Source: Microcoleus sp. FACHB-1515
GTDB taxonomy: Bacteria; Cyanobacteriota; Cyanobacteriia; Elainellales; Elainellaceae
Direction: 5' to 3'
DNA length: 64,000 nt
NCBI RefSeq assembly: GCF_014696105.1
Contig: NZ_JACJPO010000044.1
Coordinates: 62,001-126,000, forward strand
Part shown: one piece after another, positions 19,901 to 26,200 of the stretch
Layout of the letters: each line of letters starts with the position of its first letter
Numbering within the stretch: the stretch's first letter is position 1
The notes under the pieces: model-generated
The model's input: only the letters and a program-made list of their open reading frames with translations
The model's database searches: none
Told to the model about the DNA's origin: nothing
Program-made: the position numbers and the translations under genes

Positions 19901-20291
19901 TCACGCCACTCTTACGCAGGTCAGCAATCAACTCCTCTTGCAGCCCAATTTGGAAGGTGTCAAATACTTAATGAATGTGGATGGCGCGTCTCGCCCAGAC
20001 CAAAAAATTCTGCGCGAAGATTGGCGATCGCATCAACAGATTGCCATTTCCAAATTTGGCTCCGATGCAGACCTGGGCATCTTCAATCTGGATTTTGTGT
20101 TTGATACAGCCTACTTCCCCTTTGAGAACACAGGAGCCGTTTCCAAATGGCAGCTTGAACTGCCGATCGCAACTAATCCCAGCTTGCATTTCGATCGCAT
20201 CACCGATGTCGTGATTCATCTACGGTATGTTGCTCAAACTCAAGGCGACCCCTTTAAGGCAGATGTTAGTCAGTTGATGAAAAACCCGTAA
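10977..20291 (+). CDS. Tc-toxin subunit A-like giant protein
   Basis: This 3104-residue protein resembles TcA (TcdA/XptA) of insecticidal toxin complexes, which forms the pentameric receptor-binding and translocation channel. Seen in order: a VRP1/SpvA-like N-terminus (SPAAYFVDLMRF near 124); a LamG/concanavalin-like insertion (about 413-605); a second beta-rich domain (about 640-850); a helical shell; the neuraminidase-like region (YPENYIEPELRRTKTP near 1397); another LamG-like domain (about 1680-1930) split by a predicted coiled coil (about 1743-1868); the TcA signatures YYWEIFFHIPFL (near 2306) and KWYHYLFNPTA (near 2333); the segment around YWDRVEDRLYKIRHSL (near 2510); long coiled coils with a hydrophobic Gly/Ala-rich stretch (about 2661-2700); and the TcA C-terminal TcB-binding domain (about 2855-3095). 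No signal peptide is visible, as in known TcA. TcB and TcC genes are absent here. Start supported by AAAGGAGT. Confidence 0.85.
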   Translation: MSIAAGLNEREALEQFQAQYPAAGSIRSIVEISRDAFVQTYAIAFAGGVEQAQKVYQFAFLLNEKAVLMWANVKDTAASPFFQATLFNNIPTDFIDHQQSIPGYDRLFDQRVAVECEECQSILSPAAYFVDLMRFVKANILQKNSNIPDSCRLQDRRPDLWTMPLDCDNTNQMILSVDLVNEVLEQFNIDSNSPQADLYAGMAEAKFPMSLPFNLPLQEVRSYLKPFKISLDEIYQVFSPLPPVTATCSIETTSAASLAINDLRVQEQLALSPADMALLTAEAFSAATLAEIYRSENLSEQNLAGLDRVSQFLDRTGLTRRQLDELLFQDLDRSEVTLGWMQTFFINADDLPPLAIAPADPANSTEEKLLNLTLPRLDRIYRFLKLSRQLGWSFADLDGALRSLQSIDLPELVLRLDGDGDYVACRDVHSLDLVSFTLEAQICPLRSGMNPILFKGSDRTLHFLLYLDETNFLRLKTAQYEVQSVDRIALGEFSHVIVTVADDRVEFNGKPGVLQLGEAIQAITPAGSELNIGKDGQDACFNGFIKSVRIWDGVQDVASIAQHQVSEPTNGLVADWPLDPNQGIWADDRFVFLDTSANQNHGRLFRFSLMRSDVHSEGDSPFVAAPNLTENRILLATDFATEPNLHPQDWVDTADNFKTDAIDAFSTFDLAGGMVFGTQSTANHLHSHYAGIGSSSWSNYRYTGRLQASSADAGIGVTILSGYPNAPQYYRLRSMKDRPFELVFRDAANQHLLAERPIGTLPILQGIVSSEVRLAANVWFRFAIEVETESQTQIRAKIWPEGEAEPAQWQIDAVDNAPDRLRQGTIGVWTLGDGTKAFDDLQVVQSMPSHRRAIDLNAATLSNLAVIKQLQTESNLPIDRLTALWHNPKFTGKNDDRTLFDQTFNPTGITQSRLSYPLDRPLRWMKIGSETNPNRDRQVRMRLISALRISSDDLNRLVRWMQGEKTAIAIDTADLTFLYQLVETARLLQLSIVEFLSLLEYLNLRKVISLPLILTLQTQIRSLQQAGFSVAEFLLRQAAGDDCSIAPTESAIRNLAATFQPQTRELTSVEAEAILLSSLTTLFVVPAEVMQAAIDFLRPTLTAEQLIPLFPQDEQPIPVPLKHYFNTVIQLLYPIQRFKLTASEAKGLLNHPASFGVTQFPNLSIADLSNLMQFKQLQAAFQDTSDRLLELLQLPTDVDAAILIDRIVALTEWEPQQLTTLINFFGRTSLNRIEWLSRLQAAMQLSQAIGVNIAFLIQLANPDLSIATYRRHAANLLKVLRATYPDDRQWKTIYKPIRDQLALQKRDALLNVALTKIGVNFSGRRDANLLYEFLLIDPQISSEVQTSRIGQAIASVQLYIQRCLLNLEAGIDSTTIAIEQWEWMKNYRVWEANRKVFLYPENYIEPELRRTKTPLFAELQQELMQGEMNQELVEKVYKNYLDKFQDVADLKIVGSYLYRDRVSDPIDRRDVLYLTGCTKTQPKLFYYRSFTVQMEQWTPWTKIELGLNTEWVTPIFGFNRLFLFWVEFVKSKKAVPFLYDEIRDGNEVKEGRKGKRMANKEMDGTFFSDRGNLVEKTDLSKVQILISTSVGEPMIDAIDVYKPVIKFSFYNFGKTWIAPQTYLELPNELSEVESFSLRWQRVYAQSALELSQAVAGNTDIAAIDRTEKAKVLQVDAQTNLTTSLGAIDMTTLTWAAWINPALVEMTTPDQDDAITHITLFDYDNGALKVTVTNAATPISRNINSIIPRQIRVAIQSAQTAVDNLRQLIPQLDTDMGRLRGLVNTNTEQAENILEAVSPLLYSSEAAQFPEPAREALSQACARLNTAVNNLRGALDTISNGDRQGLNDQLQNAQNRVNDAREFVIQAENGMGVVTGYRPTEIKLQVQLGNRSIAEWNLAAGWQYMALHFDYWHDRQGYNVTLYCEDNYRISLIAPLTKQGTPRTSEFFSSAILPARKSLTIAKHSTTATPAITLQLSDFCLLRRLPGIDELEKIRYRRKAASEVAFYLPLNRSLTWALINLVDSRLTFAAAPVEIKEPDRERLILFYGDLIKTLRNNLTEDKAFNLTFKPSETAKNYDLDLSLERLHIALTAGLSINDYATGRNQDEVQRLLPAAVRSLMKVDGATPSQLNDWMQDQVESSDREFNRQNSLLTNLPRLETDLADVGNQPGWYIFGTGDDQYLLRAMLPDLKTTQERIRLRYEARSSVAALQSVSIDFDPDARLKATVASDAITYTRPSFKLAFDRLNTFAINHLSETLLMGGVDALLSLESQNTPERGLDRYSPNLDLAAIDRVTDKLDFNGANGLYYWEIFFHIPFLIANQLNANQKFAEAQKWYHYLFNPTAQEATNPVSDRYWRFLPFRSERLETLADMLSNPRALGEYREDPGDPHAIARLRANAYQKAIVMKYIDNLLDWGDNLFEKDDRESIGEAAMLYVLSYSLLGPKPDLKPAEKFVEVGTYWHLEKQYGEADIPEFLIGEGDRPATRDSISTRSSAFNPHNTLATSFCTPENQQFAKYWDRVEDRLYKIRHSLSLEGIFRQLALFSAPIDPAVLAQALSQSGSLGSALADQSIEAPYFRFSLMMEKTKEMVATTIDLGDKILSALQSQDSEALAVLQNIQEKRILDLTTAVKQAERNAAQTELEALELSKKIIDAKIGFWSARLVLGVPVAEGVQIAMLGAAAGLKIAQAPLRFIGSGGALAPDTTLGASGAGGSPRLTATTKLSAVKDFFGETCEGLEAIAGGLETGAEIVSKTAEAVRNFAELVQEVALARLELDEVNKKIEVAQIQILKADAEMIVHKQEIEHQQQVAEFYRSKYTNQELYSWMSSRLSTLYFQAYNLAYNLAKSTEKALQFELPTTESFISYGHWDNRRKGLLAGESLLIDLHRMEKFNLDKDRRWLSIEKQISLQQAAKHPKQMPKLEAALEQLKETGFCDFALTEELFNRDYRGHYCRQIKTIGIAIHLEEGGLDSPYDGIHATLTQVSNQLLLQPNLEGVKYLMNVDGASRPDQKILREDWRSHQQIAISKFGSDADLGIFNLDFVFDTAYFPFENTGAVSKWQLELPIATNPSLHFDRITDVVIHLRYVAQTQGDPFKADVSQLMKNP

Positions 20292-20313
20292 TTTGGGTGT
20301 CGAGTCCCAAATT
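20290..20313 (+). terminator. Possible intrinsic terminator of the Tc-A-like gene
   Basis: AATTTGGG and CCCAAATT form a perfect 8-bp stem with an 8-nt loop directly at the stop codon, followed by CAATTTCGTTTT. The T-run is interrupted, so the call is tentative. Confidence 0.4.
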
Positions 20314-20431
20314 CAATTTCGTTTTGTCTCCCCACGAGATGGGCAGCGAGGTTGGCTCGATCGCGGTGAAAGCGTTGTGTAGCGGGGGATTGAGGCGTGT
20401 AGAAATTGGATAATGTCCTTGCTCTGCGTTA

Positions 20432-20773
20432 ATGGCATCTTTCTTGGTGACGGATGAACTGGCCGCTGTCGGTTTCAGCGATGCCCGCCGCACACGACGG
20501 CTGATTGCGATTGTGGAAGATTTGGCTGCCAAGCCGAATGCGAGCGTAGCGCAAGCGCGTCGCGATCGGTCGGCGATGCAGGAGATGTATGACTCTTGTG
20601 TAAATCGGCGGGTGAAAGCGGCTGCGATTATTCGTGCTCATGCGGCCAAGCGCGTCGATCGGATGGCTGGCGAATCAACGCTGCTGGCGATCCAAGACAC
20701 GACGGAACTGGATTATATGGTAAAGCGGTTAACCGTACAGAAGACGCTTGCCAACGCAACACCAAGCGAATGA
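20432..20773 (+). pseudogene. IS4/Tn5-type transposase remnant (N-terminal part)
   Basis: The 113-residue frame shows the N-terminal DNA-binding block of Tn5/IS50-like transposases (VGFSDARRTRRLIAIVEDLA, then AAIIRAHAAKRVDRM) and the start of the catalytic domain, LLAIQDTTELDYM, whose first Asp belongs to the DDE triad. It stops there, so the remaining roughly three quarters of the enzyme and the other catalytic residues are missing. No terminal inverted repeats were identified. It is a decayed insertion sequence between the Tc-A-like gene and the protease island. Confidence 0.7.
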
Positions 20774-21130
20774 ATTGCCGTTACGGGGAGCAGCGCGATC
20801 GACGGGGTTGAGGCGATCGCGACACAGAACAGCACGCACACCACCCAAGCAGCAGAAAGCGATCGCCCGCTCAACCCAGACTCAACACCAGACACACCGA
20901 AGAAACCGCGCTTACCGCGAAAGAATCACGCTCGTCAATGTGCAGCAATCCCTACGATTGGGTGAGGACGTATCTCAAACTTGACGGACGATTCGCAGCA
21001 GGGGCGACATTAAGCGTCGAACACACTGCCCAAAAAACTACGACCGCGATCGCGGCACACAGCAACATTTTGAGCATTTCAAACAGATGTTAAGAATGTG
21101 ATGAATGCGTAGCAGGCCGAATTGCAGTTC
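20774..21130. other. Intergenic stretch with decayed sequence
   Basis: No functional gene is supported. Near 21113 the bases GCAGGCCGAAT match the last codons of the CHAT protease genes at 24541 and 47992 (GGGCAGGCCGAATAG), suggesting that the tail of a lost CHAT gene abuts the TPR gene, as it does at 47.9-48.4 kb. The rest is unrecognised. Confidence 0.45.
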
Positions 21131-21131
21131 T

Positions 21132-21165
21132 CTGCATAGGTGTCGATCGCGCCGCAATAGGTAGC
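21132..21165 (+). promoter_or_regulatory. 21-bp direct repeat, copy upstream of TPR gene
   Basis: CTGCATAGGTG and CAATAGGTAG carry two TAGGT cores whose starts are 21 bp apart; the second core ends 31 bp before the ATG at 21194. The same arrangement precedes the genes starting at 25939, 37840, 43862 and 47918 (minus strand). It is a probable binding site for a shared regulator or an unusual promoter. Confidence 0.6.
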
Positions 21166-21193
21166 AGCAGATAACCTGAATGAGGACATCCCG

Positions 21194-22027
21194 ATGAAAC
21201 TTTTCCAAGCCGGATTATTCACTGCTGTTACGCTGGTTACAACCGTTGCCTCAACCTTCACGCCTGCTGCTGCCATCACTGTCCAAACACCTGCTGAAGG
21301 TAAACCGATCGCGCCCCGCGTTCAACTCGCACAGAATCAAGACCGCTCGATCGCCGCTTTAATTCGTCAGGGTGCAGATCTGCTTGTGGCCGGACGGTAT
21401 GCAGAAGCGCTGAGCGTATTGGATCGCATCATTGAGCAAGATCCAACCATTTCTGAAGTTTGGATGGCGCGTGGCTTTGCTTTGAATGGACTAGAACGCT
21501 ATCCCGACGCGATCGCATCGTTTCGTCAAGCGCTCAATCTGGATGATTCGATTTCTGTGACCTGGGTAGGATTAGGCATGGCGCTCGATCAAACCAACCA
21601 GGCACAGCAAGCATTGGCCGCGTTCGATCGCGCTTTGGAACTAGAACCCAACGATTTTTTAGCTTGGTATCAGCGCGGCATTACGCTGGCGAATCTCGAT
21701 CGCTTTGATGAAGCTTTAACCGCGTTTAATCAAGCGGTTCGCCTTGATCCCGAAGATGCAGATGGCTGGTATTGGCGCGGTTGGGTGCAAGGCGCATTGG
21801 GACAGTATGAGGCGGCACTGACTTCGCTGGAGCGATCGATCGCCATTAATCCTGAAAATGCAGGAGTTTGGTACTACAAGGGCTTGGCATTGACGAATCT
21901 GGGGCGGAATGATGAAGCGATCGCGGCTGCTCAACGAGCCTTGCAAATCAACCCCAATCTGACGCTGGCGCAGGAACTCCTCGATCAGCTTCAGGCCAAT
22001 GCCAGCACTCGGTTAGGTCAGCGGTAG
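21194..22027 (+). CDS. Exported TPR-repeat protein
   Basis: The 277-residue protein has a signal peptide (MKLFQAGLFTAVTLVTTVAS, cleavage probably after AAA near residue 28) and about five to six 34-residue TPR repeats (for example GRYAEALSVLDRIIEQDP, DRFDEALTAFNQAVRLDP). It has no catalytic domain, so it is likely a periplasmic protein-binding scaffold. It is followed, after a conserved hairpin, by a CHAT-TPR protease that is also exported. The same TPR-hairpin-CHAT order appears at 47.9-44.0 kb on the other strand, where the TPR gene is broken. It is preceded by the island's direct-repeat motif. Confidence 0.85.
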   Translation: MKLFQAGLFTAVTLVTTVASTFTPAAAITVQTPAEGKPIAPRVQLAQNQDRSIAALIRQGADLLVAGRYAEALSVLDRIIEQDPTISEVWMARGFALNGLERYPDAIASFRQALNLDDSISVTWVGLGMALDQTNQAQQALAAFDRALELEPNDFLAWYQRGITLANLDRFDEALTAFNQAVRLDPEDADGWYWRGWVQGALGQYEAALTSLERSIAINPENAGVWYYKGLALTNLGRNDEAIAAAQRALQINPNLTLAQELLDQLQANASTRLGQR

Positions 22028-22099
22028 GCTGGATGGTTTGAGTAATCTGCTTTGCGTCCAGGCTATCCATTAAACTCATTGCTAACGCCAATTTCCCGA

Positions 22100-22136
22100 T
22101 CAGCGTTTCAGTTGCCAACCTCGACTGAAACGCTGA
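22100..22136 (+). promoter_or_regulatory. Conserved hairpin between TPR and CHAT genes, copy 1
   Basis: TCAGCGTTTCAG and CTGAAACGCTGA form a perfect 12-bp stem around a 13-nt loop ending CTCGA. An almost identical structure lies before the CHAT gene at 47260. No T-run follows, so it is not a standard terminator; it could be an RNA processing or stability element, or an operator. Confidence 0.55.
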
Positions 22137-22192
22137 ATCGATCGCCTCCCAAAAATAGAAACCCTTCCCTCTCAAAACCTGGAGAACCATTC

Positions 22193-24541
22193 ATGCGCTT
22201 GCGTCTGCCCCTGCTAAATTGGTTTGCTGCAACGTTGCTGATGTCGATCGCTCTGCCTGTTGCGCTTCCTTTGGCAGCAGAAACGGCGATGGCAGAGCAA
22301 AGCGATCAGATTCCTCAAGCAGCACAAGCAGCAGAACTTGCAGAAGCCGATCGCTTGCTTAATTTAGGAATAGTACAACAGCATAATCAACAATTTGAGC
22401 TAGCGCTGCAATCCACTCAGCAAGCGCTGGAAATTTATGAACGCCTGAACATTCCTCAAGCGATCGCACAAGCAAAAGGCAATCTGGGCATCATTTACAC
22501 ACTTTTAGGAAACGCGACTCAAGCAGAAATTTTTCTACAGCAGTCTCTCGATCTAGCGCGTGAATTGCGTGATCCTCAGACAGAGGGAAATGCATTAGGA
22601 GCGCTGGGACAATTATATTTATTGCAGCGCGACTACCCTAGAGCGATCTCTTCGCTGCAACAAGCACTTGATATCGCCAGATTGCTTGACAATCAACCCA
22701 TGCTAAACGCGGCACAGGAGCTACTTCAAGAAGCACAAGAAGCACAAGAAAGCGATGCTGCGATCGAAGATTTTATGACGGGACTGGCAACTGAAATACA
22801 GCAAAATCCAGCCGACGCGATCGCACAACTCTTTGAATGTCCAACCGTTTCTTTGCTGACGCCACAAGATTCGATCGAGACAGCCGCACAGCTTTTTGAA
22901 ACATCAACCACTGCCAATTCTGAAGCAGATCGCAATTGTTTAATGCTCAACCTGAACCTGAGAGGAATAGCGCTGATGATATCAGGAAATTATGCTGAAG
23001 CAATTCAGGTATTGGAGCAATATCAAAGGCTGGCAGAACAAGGAAGTCCGACTGATCCGCTCTCCCAAAGCATAGGTTTACTAAATCTCGCGCAAGCATA
23101 CTGGGGAAATGGAGACTTGAGGCAGGCTGAGGTTAAGTTACGGGACATGATGCGAATTTGGGAAACCTGGGGTGGATGGAACTCCTCAGGACTACAAACC
23201 GATGATGGTAATCTTGCTAACTCTGAAATTGCTAGACAAACACTCGTATACGAGATGCTGCAAAGTGTGCTGATGGCTCAAAATCAGCCAGAAGCAGCGC
23301 TAGAAATTTCTGAGCGGGCACGATCGATCGCGCTAACCAATCTACTCACTCAACGAGTGCAAACTACTGAACGTTTTGCAATTGCAACTCCAACCGCTGA
23401 TGAATTGCGAAGCATTGCCAAAGCTCAACAAGCCACCATTGTTGAATATTCAACCATCAAGTATCAAGACGAAAACAGTCGTCTTCTTTATATTTGGGTG
23501 ATTCAACCCACCGGAGAAATTCACGCTCAGGCCATTAATCTTTCCACACTCGATCGCCCGCTTTCTGAACTGGTTGCCAGCAGTCGAGACGCGATCGGGG
23601 CGAGAGGCCGCAGCGCAACAGTTTCTGCTCGTCCTACCGCAGACGCGATCGCTCGGCAGCAAGCTCAACAACGGCAAGACCTCCAGCAGCTTCATCAATT
23701 GCTGATTGAACCGATCGCTCGATATCTGCCAACCAATCAGAACGATCGCGTCATCTTTATTCCGCAAGGTGAACTGTTTTTAGTGCCCTTTCCCGCCTTG
23801 ATGAATGCACAAGGCCGCTACCTGATTCAAGACCACACCATCTTGACGGCTCCCTCAATTCAAGTGCTGGATCTGACTCGCCAAATGCAGCCGAGGCGCG
23901 ATCGAGATGCCGTTTTGGTCGTGGGCAATCCCGTGATGCCAGATGTGTGGAATCCAGAAACAGCAGAGCGTGAACAGCTATCCAGTTTGCCCGGAGCCGA
24001 AACCGAGGCCGAAGCGATCGCGCACCTATTCCGCACTGAGCCGCTGTTGTGGAATCAGGCGACCGAAACCGAAGTCAAGCGCCAGATGCAGACTGCCGCG
24101 ATCGTTCACCTCGCCACACATGGCCTGCTCGAATACGGCGACCCGCAAGAATCGGGTGTTTTGGATGCACCAGGTGCGATCGCCCTCTCTCCCTCTGCTC
24201 AAGATGACGGATTGCTGACGAGTGCTGAGCTTTACAGCATGAACTTGACCGCCGATTTGGTCGTCTTGAGTGCCTGCGATACCGGACGGGGCAGGATTAC
24301 GGGCGATGGCGTAGTTGGCCTGTCGCGATCGCTGATGCGGGCGGGTGTGCCAAGCATTCTGGTGTCGCTGTGGAAGGTGCCCGACGCGCCGACTGCCGAA
24401 CTGATGATTGAGTTCTACCAAAATCTGCAAACGCAACCCGATCAAGCGCAAGCTTTGCGACAGGCAATGCTCAGCGTGATGCAGCAGCATCCCGATCCGC
24501 TTAACTGGGCAGCTTTTACGCTGATTGGGCAGGCCGAATAG
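22193..24541 (+). CDS. Exported TPR-CHAT caspase-like protease (cassette 1)
   Basis: The 782-residue product has a signal peptide (residues 1-30, ending ALPLAAETAMA), TPR repeats (about 40-190 and 250-400) and a C-terminal CHAT domain (about 510-782). The caspase-like dyad is intact: H643 in HLATHGL and C695 in LSACDTGRG. CHAT enzymes are cysteine proteases of the caspase/separase fold whose TPR part recognises substrate or partner. I used the ATG at 22193 because it starts the signal peptide and has GGAGAA nine bases upstream, although the frame opens at 22052. The gene forms a pair with the TPR gene before it. The final 120 residues have a near-identical decayed copy at 47992-48384. Confidence 0.88.
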   Translation: MRLRLPLLNWFAATLLMSIALPVALPLAAETAMAEQSDQIPQAAQAAELAEADRLLNLGIVQQHNQQFELALQSTQQALEIYERLNIPQAIAQAKGNLGIIYTLLGNATQAEIFLQQSLDLARELRDPQTEGNALGALGQLYLLQRDYPRAISSLQQALDIARLLDNQPMLNAAQELLQEAQEAQESDAAIEDFMTGLATEIQQNPADAIAQLFECPTVSLLTPQDSIETAAQLFETSTTANSEADRNCLMLNLNLRGIALMISGNYAEAIQVLEQYQRLAEQGSPTDPLSQSIGLLNLAQAYWGNGDLRQAEVKLRDMMRIWETWGGWNSSGLQTDDGNLANSEIARQTLVYEMLQSVLMAQNQPEAALEISERARSIALTNLLTQRVQTTERFAIATPTADELRSIAKAQQATIVEYSTIKYQDENSRLLYIWVIQPTGEIHAQAINLSTLDRPLSELVASSRDAIGARGRSATVSARPTADAIARQQAQQRQDLQQLHQLLIEPIARYLPTNQNDRVIFIPQGELFLVPFPALMNAQGRYLIQDHTILTAPSIQVLDLTRQMQPRRDRDAVLVVGNPVMPDVWNPETAEREQLSSLPGAETEAEAIAHLFRTEPLLWNQATETEVKRQMQTAAIVHLATHGLLEYGDPQESGVLDAPGAIALSPSAQDDGLLTSAELYSMNLTADLVVLSACDTGRGRITGDGVVGLSRSLMRAGVPSILVSLWKVPDAPTAELMIEFYQNLQTQPDQAQALRQAMLSVMQQHPDPLNWAAFTLIGQAE

Positions 24542-24553
24542 CGGCTCAATGAT

Positions 24554-24914
24554 GCCTAGGTGTCGATCGCGCCAACGTCGATTCCAACCAGACCGAACAT
24601 TGCTGTATGCTCCCGATGGGCAGTTGCGCTACACTCCGCTGGCAGCTTTGTATGACGGTCAGCAGTGGCTCGCCCAGCGCTATCGCGTCAACAACATCAC
24701 AGCCGAATCGCTCACCGAACCCGCCACGCAGCCACGTCGAAACCCACACACCTTGACCGGAGTGTTTGCCGATGTGGGCATTGAGTAAAGCATGCCGATG
24801 AGCGATCGAAGTGTTGAATTTCGCGGCTTGCCGTTTGCCGGACGCGCAGTCAAAAATCTCTCGGAACTCGTAACGAATACGACCCCATTTGAAGCGGCGA
24901 TCGCGGCAGGGTAA
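24554..24914 (+). pseudogene. CHAT protease fragment with half of the direct repeat
   Basis: Thirteen bases after the preceding CHAT gene, CCTAGGTGTCGATCGCGCC repeats the motif seen before the TPR genes, but only its first half survives. It runs straight into a CHAT segment (LYAPDGQLRYTPLAALYDG at about 24601, then RVNNITAESL), an in-frame TAA at 24786, and a continuation in the same frame (RGLPFAGRAVKNL) ending at a TAA at 24914. The closest relative in the window is the CHAT gene at 43982-47260 (LYAPDGQLRYIPLAALHDG). The catalytic residues are absent. This is a remnant of a second cassette. Confidence 0.75.
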
Positions 24915-24952
24915 CGGTAGTACCGCACCCCCACCAGTCATTCATTTGCCAT

Positions 24953-25939
24953 TCAAGCACCCACAAAGTTGCCGAAGGTTTGCCCAGAAGCAAGTCGAAA
25001 GGTTCCCGTTGGCAGGCTGATGAAACTAGTGGTGCGAACATCTGCAATCAGTTCGCTCAGGCCATTGGTGACGGCGAACAAATCGAAGCCGTTTGCATCT
25101 CGCCGCACCTGATAGGCTTCTCCAGTTCCCAACACAATCAGATCGATCGCGCCAAAGTCGTTGATTTGAGCGTAGTTGCCTGCACCTTGAGCTTTGTAGT
25201 ACGCGCCAGAGCGATCGCCCAGCACAAATCCATCACTGCCCGCACCGCCCGTAAGAGTGTCGATCTCGTTGAAGCCGCGATTCACATTATTGGTGCCGAG
25301 CAACACATCAATGCCGTCACCGCCGATCAAGGTGTCGCTGTTTGCTGCACCAATCAGCGTATCGTTGCCGCTGTCGCCTGTGAGCAAATCAAAGCCGTTG
25401 CCGCCGTTGATGCTGTCGTTGCCGCCTCTGCCGATGAGCGTATCGTTGCCTGCATCGCCAAACAGCCCATCGTCACCGCTATCGCCGTCGATGAAGTTGT
25501 TGAGGAAGTTGCCGCTGATGATGTCGCGGTTGGCAGTGCCTCGGACATTGACGAAATTCTCAACGGCAAACGAGAGTGTGCCGATTCCCGGCAGACCGTT
25601 GACGGTGAGACGGTTGGCAGCAAGGTTGATGTCAAATCTGGCTGTGCCGCGTCCTGTCCCATCGATCGCATTGGCCTGACCGATCGCCCCCACGATCCGC
25701 TCCACGCTGCTGATGCGATCGGTTCCCAATCCGCTTTTGGCGATCGCTCCACCGGGAAGAATGGTCACAGCGCGTCCCAGTCCGCTGTAATCTACAGCAT
25801 CAAAGCCTGTAGCGCCATCCATCAGGTCGCTGCCAGCGGAACCAACGAGCACATCATTTCCGCCGAGGCCAAAGAGTTCATCGTTGCCAAATGAACCAAA
25901 CAGGCGATCGGACGCGATCGAACCGACAACTCTCACCAT
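24953..25939 (-). CDS. RTX (hemolysin-type calcium-binding) repeat protein
   Basis: The 328-residue protein consists largely of glycine/aspartate-rich nonapeptide repeats of the GGxGxDxLx type (GLGGNDVLVG, GDAGNDTLIG, GRGGNDSING, GGDGIDVLLG) in two blocks (about residues 10-45 and 150-235), which bind calcium in beta-rolls. There is no N-terminal signal peptide, consistent with type I secretion through a C-terminal signal. The C-terminal part (IDLIVLGTGEAYQVRRDANG) is typical of cyanobacterial RTX proteins. No ABC exporter genes are in the window. It carries the island's direct-repeat motif about 86 bp upstream. No enzymatic domain is visible. Confidence 0.85.
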   Translation of the reverse strand: MVRVVGSIASDRLFGSFGNDELFGLGGNDVLVGSAGSDLMDGATGFDAVDYSGLGRAVTILPGGAIAKSGLGTDRISSVERIVGAIGQANAIDGTGRGTARFDINLAANRLTVNGLPGIGTLSFAVENFVNVRGTANRDIISGNFLNNFIDGDSGDDGLFGDAGNDTLIGRGGNDSINGGNGFDLLTGDSGNDTLIGAANSDTLIGGDGIDVLLGTNNVNRGFNEIDTLTGGAGSDGFVLGDRSGAYYKAQGAGNYAQINDFGAIDLIVLGTGEAYQVRRDANGFDLFAVTNGLSELIADVRTTSFISLPTGTFRLASGQTFGNFVGA

Positions 25940-26023
25940 TGAAAAAACTCCTGATTGAGACGAAGAAATCGTGAAACGTTGACTTCAAATATTTGTTTGC
26001 AAATATCTGTTCGACGCTCACTT

Positions 26024-26056
26024 TCACCTATTGCCAGGAGTTGATCACTTATGCAG
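26024..26056 (-). promoter_or_regulatory. 21-bp direct repeat upstream of RTX gene
   Basis: On the minus strand CTGCATAAGTG and CAATAGGTGA are spaced exactly 21 bp core to core, as in the other four copies. The second core lies 86 bp before the RTX start. The remainder of 25940-26200 shows no gene. Confidence 0.6.
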
Positions 26057-26200
26057 ACTTCAGCCTTCTAAATTTACAAATATGCGTCGATATCGTCTCT
26101 AACGAGAAGCATTGGTTCAGAATCAAAACACAGTAATGCAACGAATCATTCAACTTCTAGAAGTTCAACAGGCGGCTCGATCGAGATAGAAATCTGTCGT

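Noticed and set aside
22100..22136. Hairpin read as a rho-independent terminator of the TPR gene
   Set aside because: No run of T follows the stem in either copy, and both lie just before a coexpressed CHAT gene.
24980..25894. Long plus-strand open frame opposite the RTX gene
   Set aside because: It is a mirror of the repetitive GC-rich RTX coding sequence; the translation resembles no family while the minus strand has clear calcium-binding repeats.
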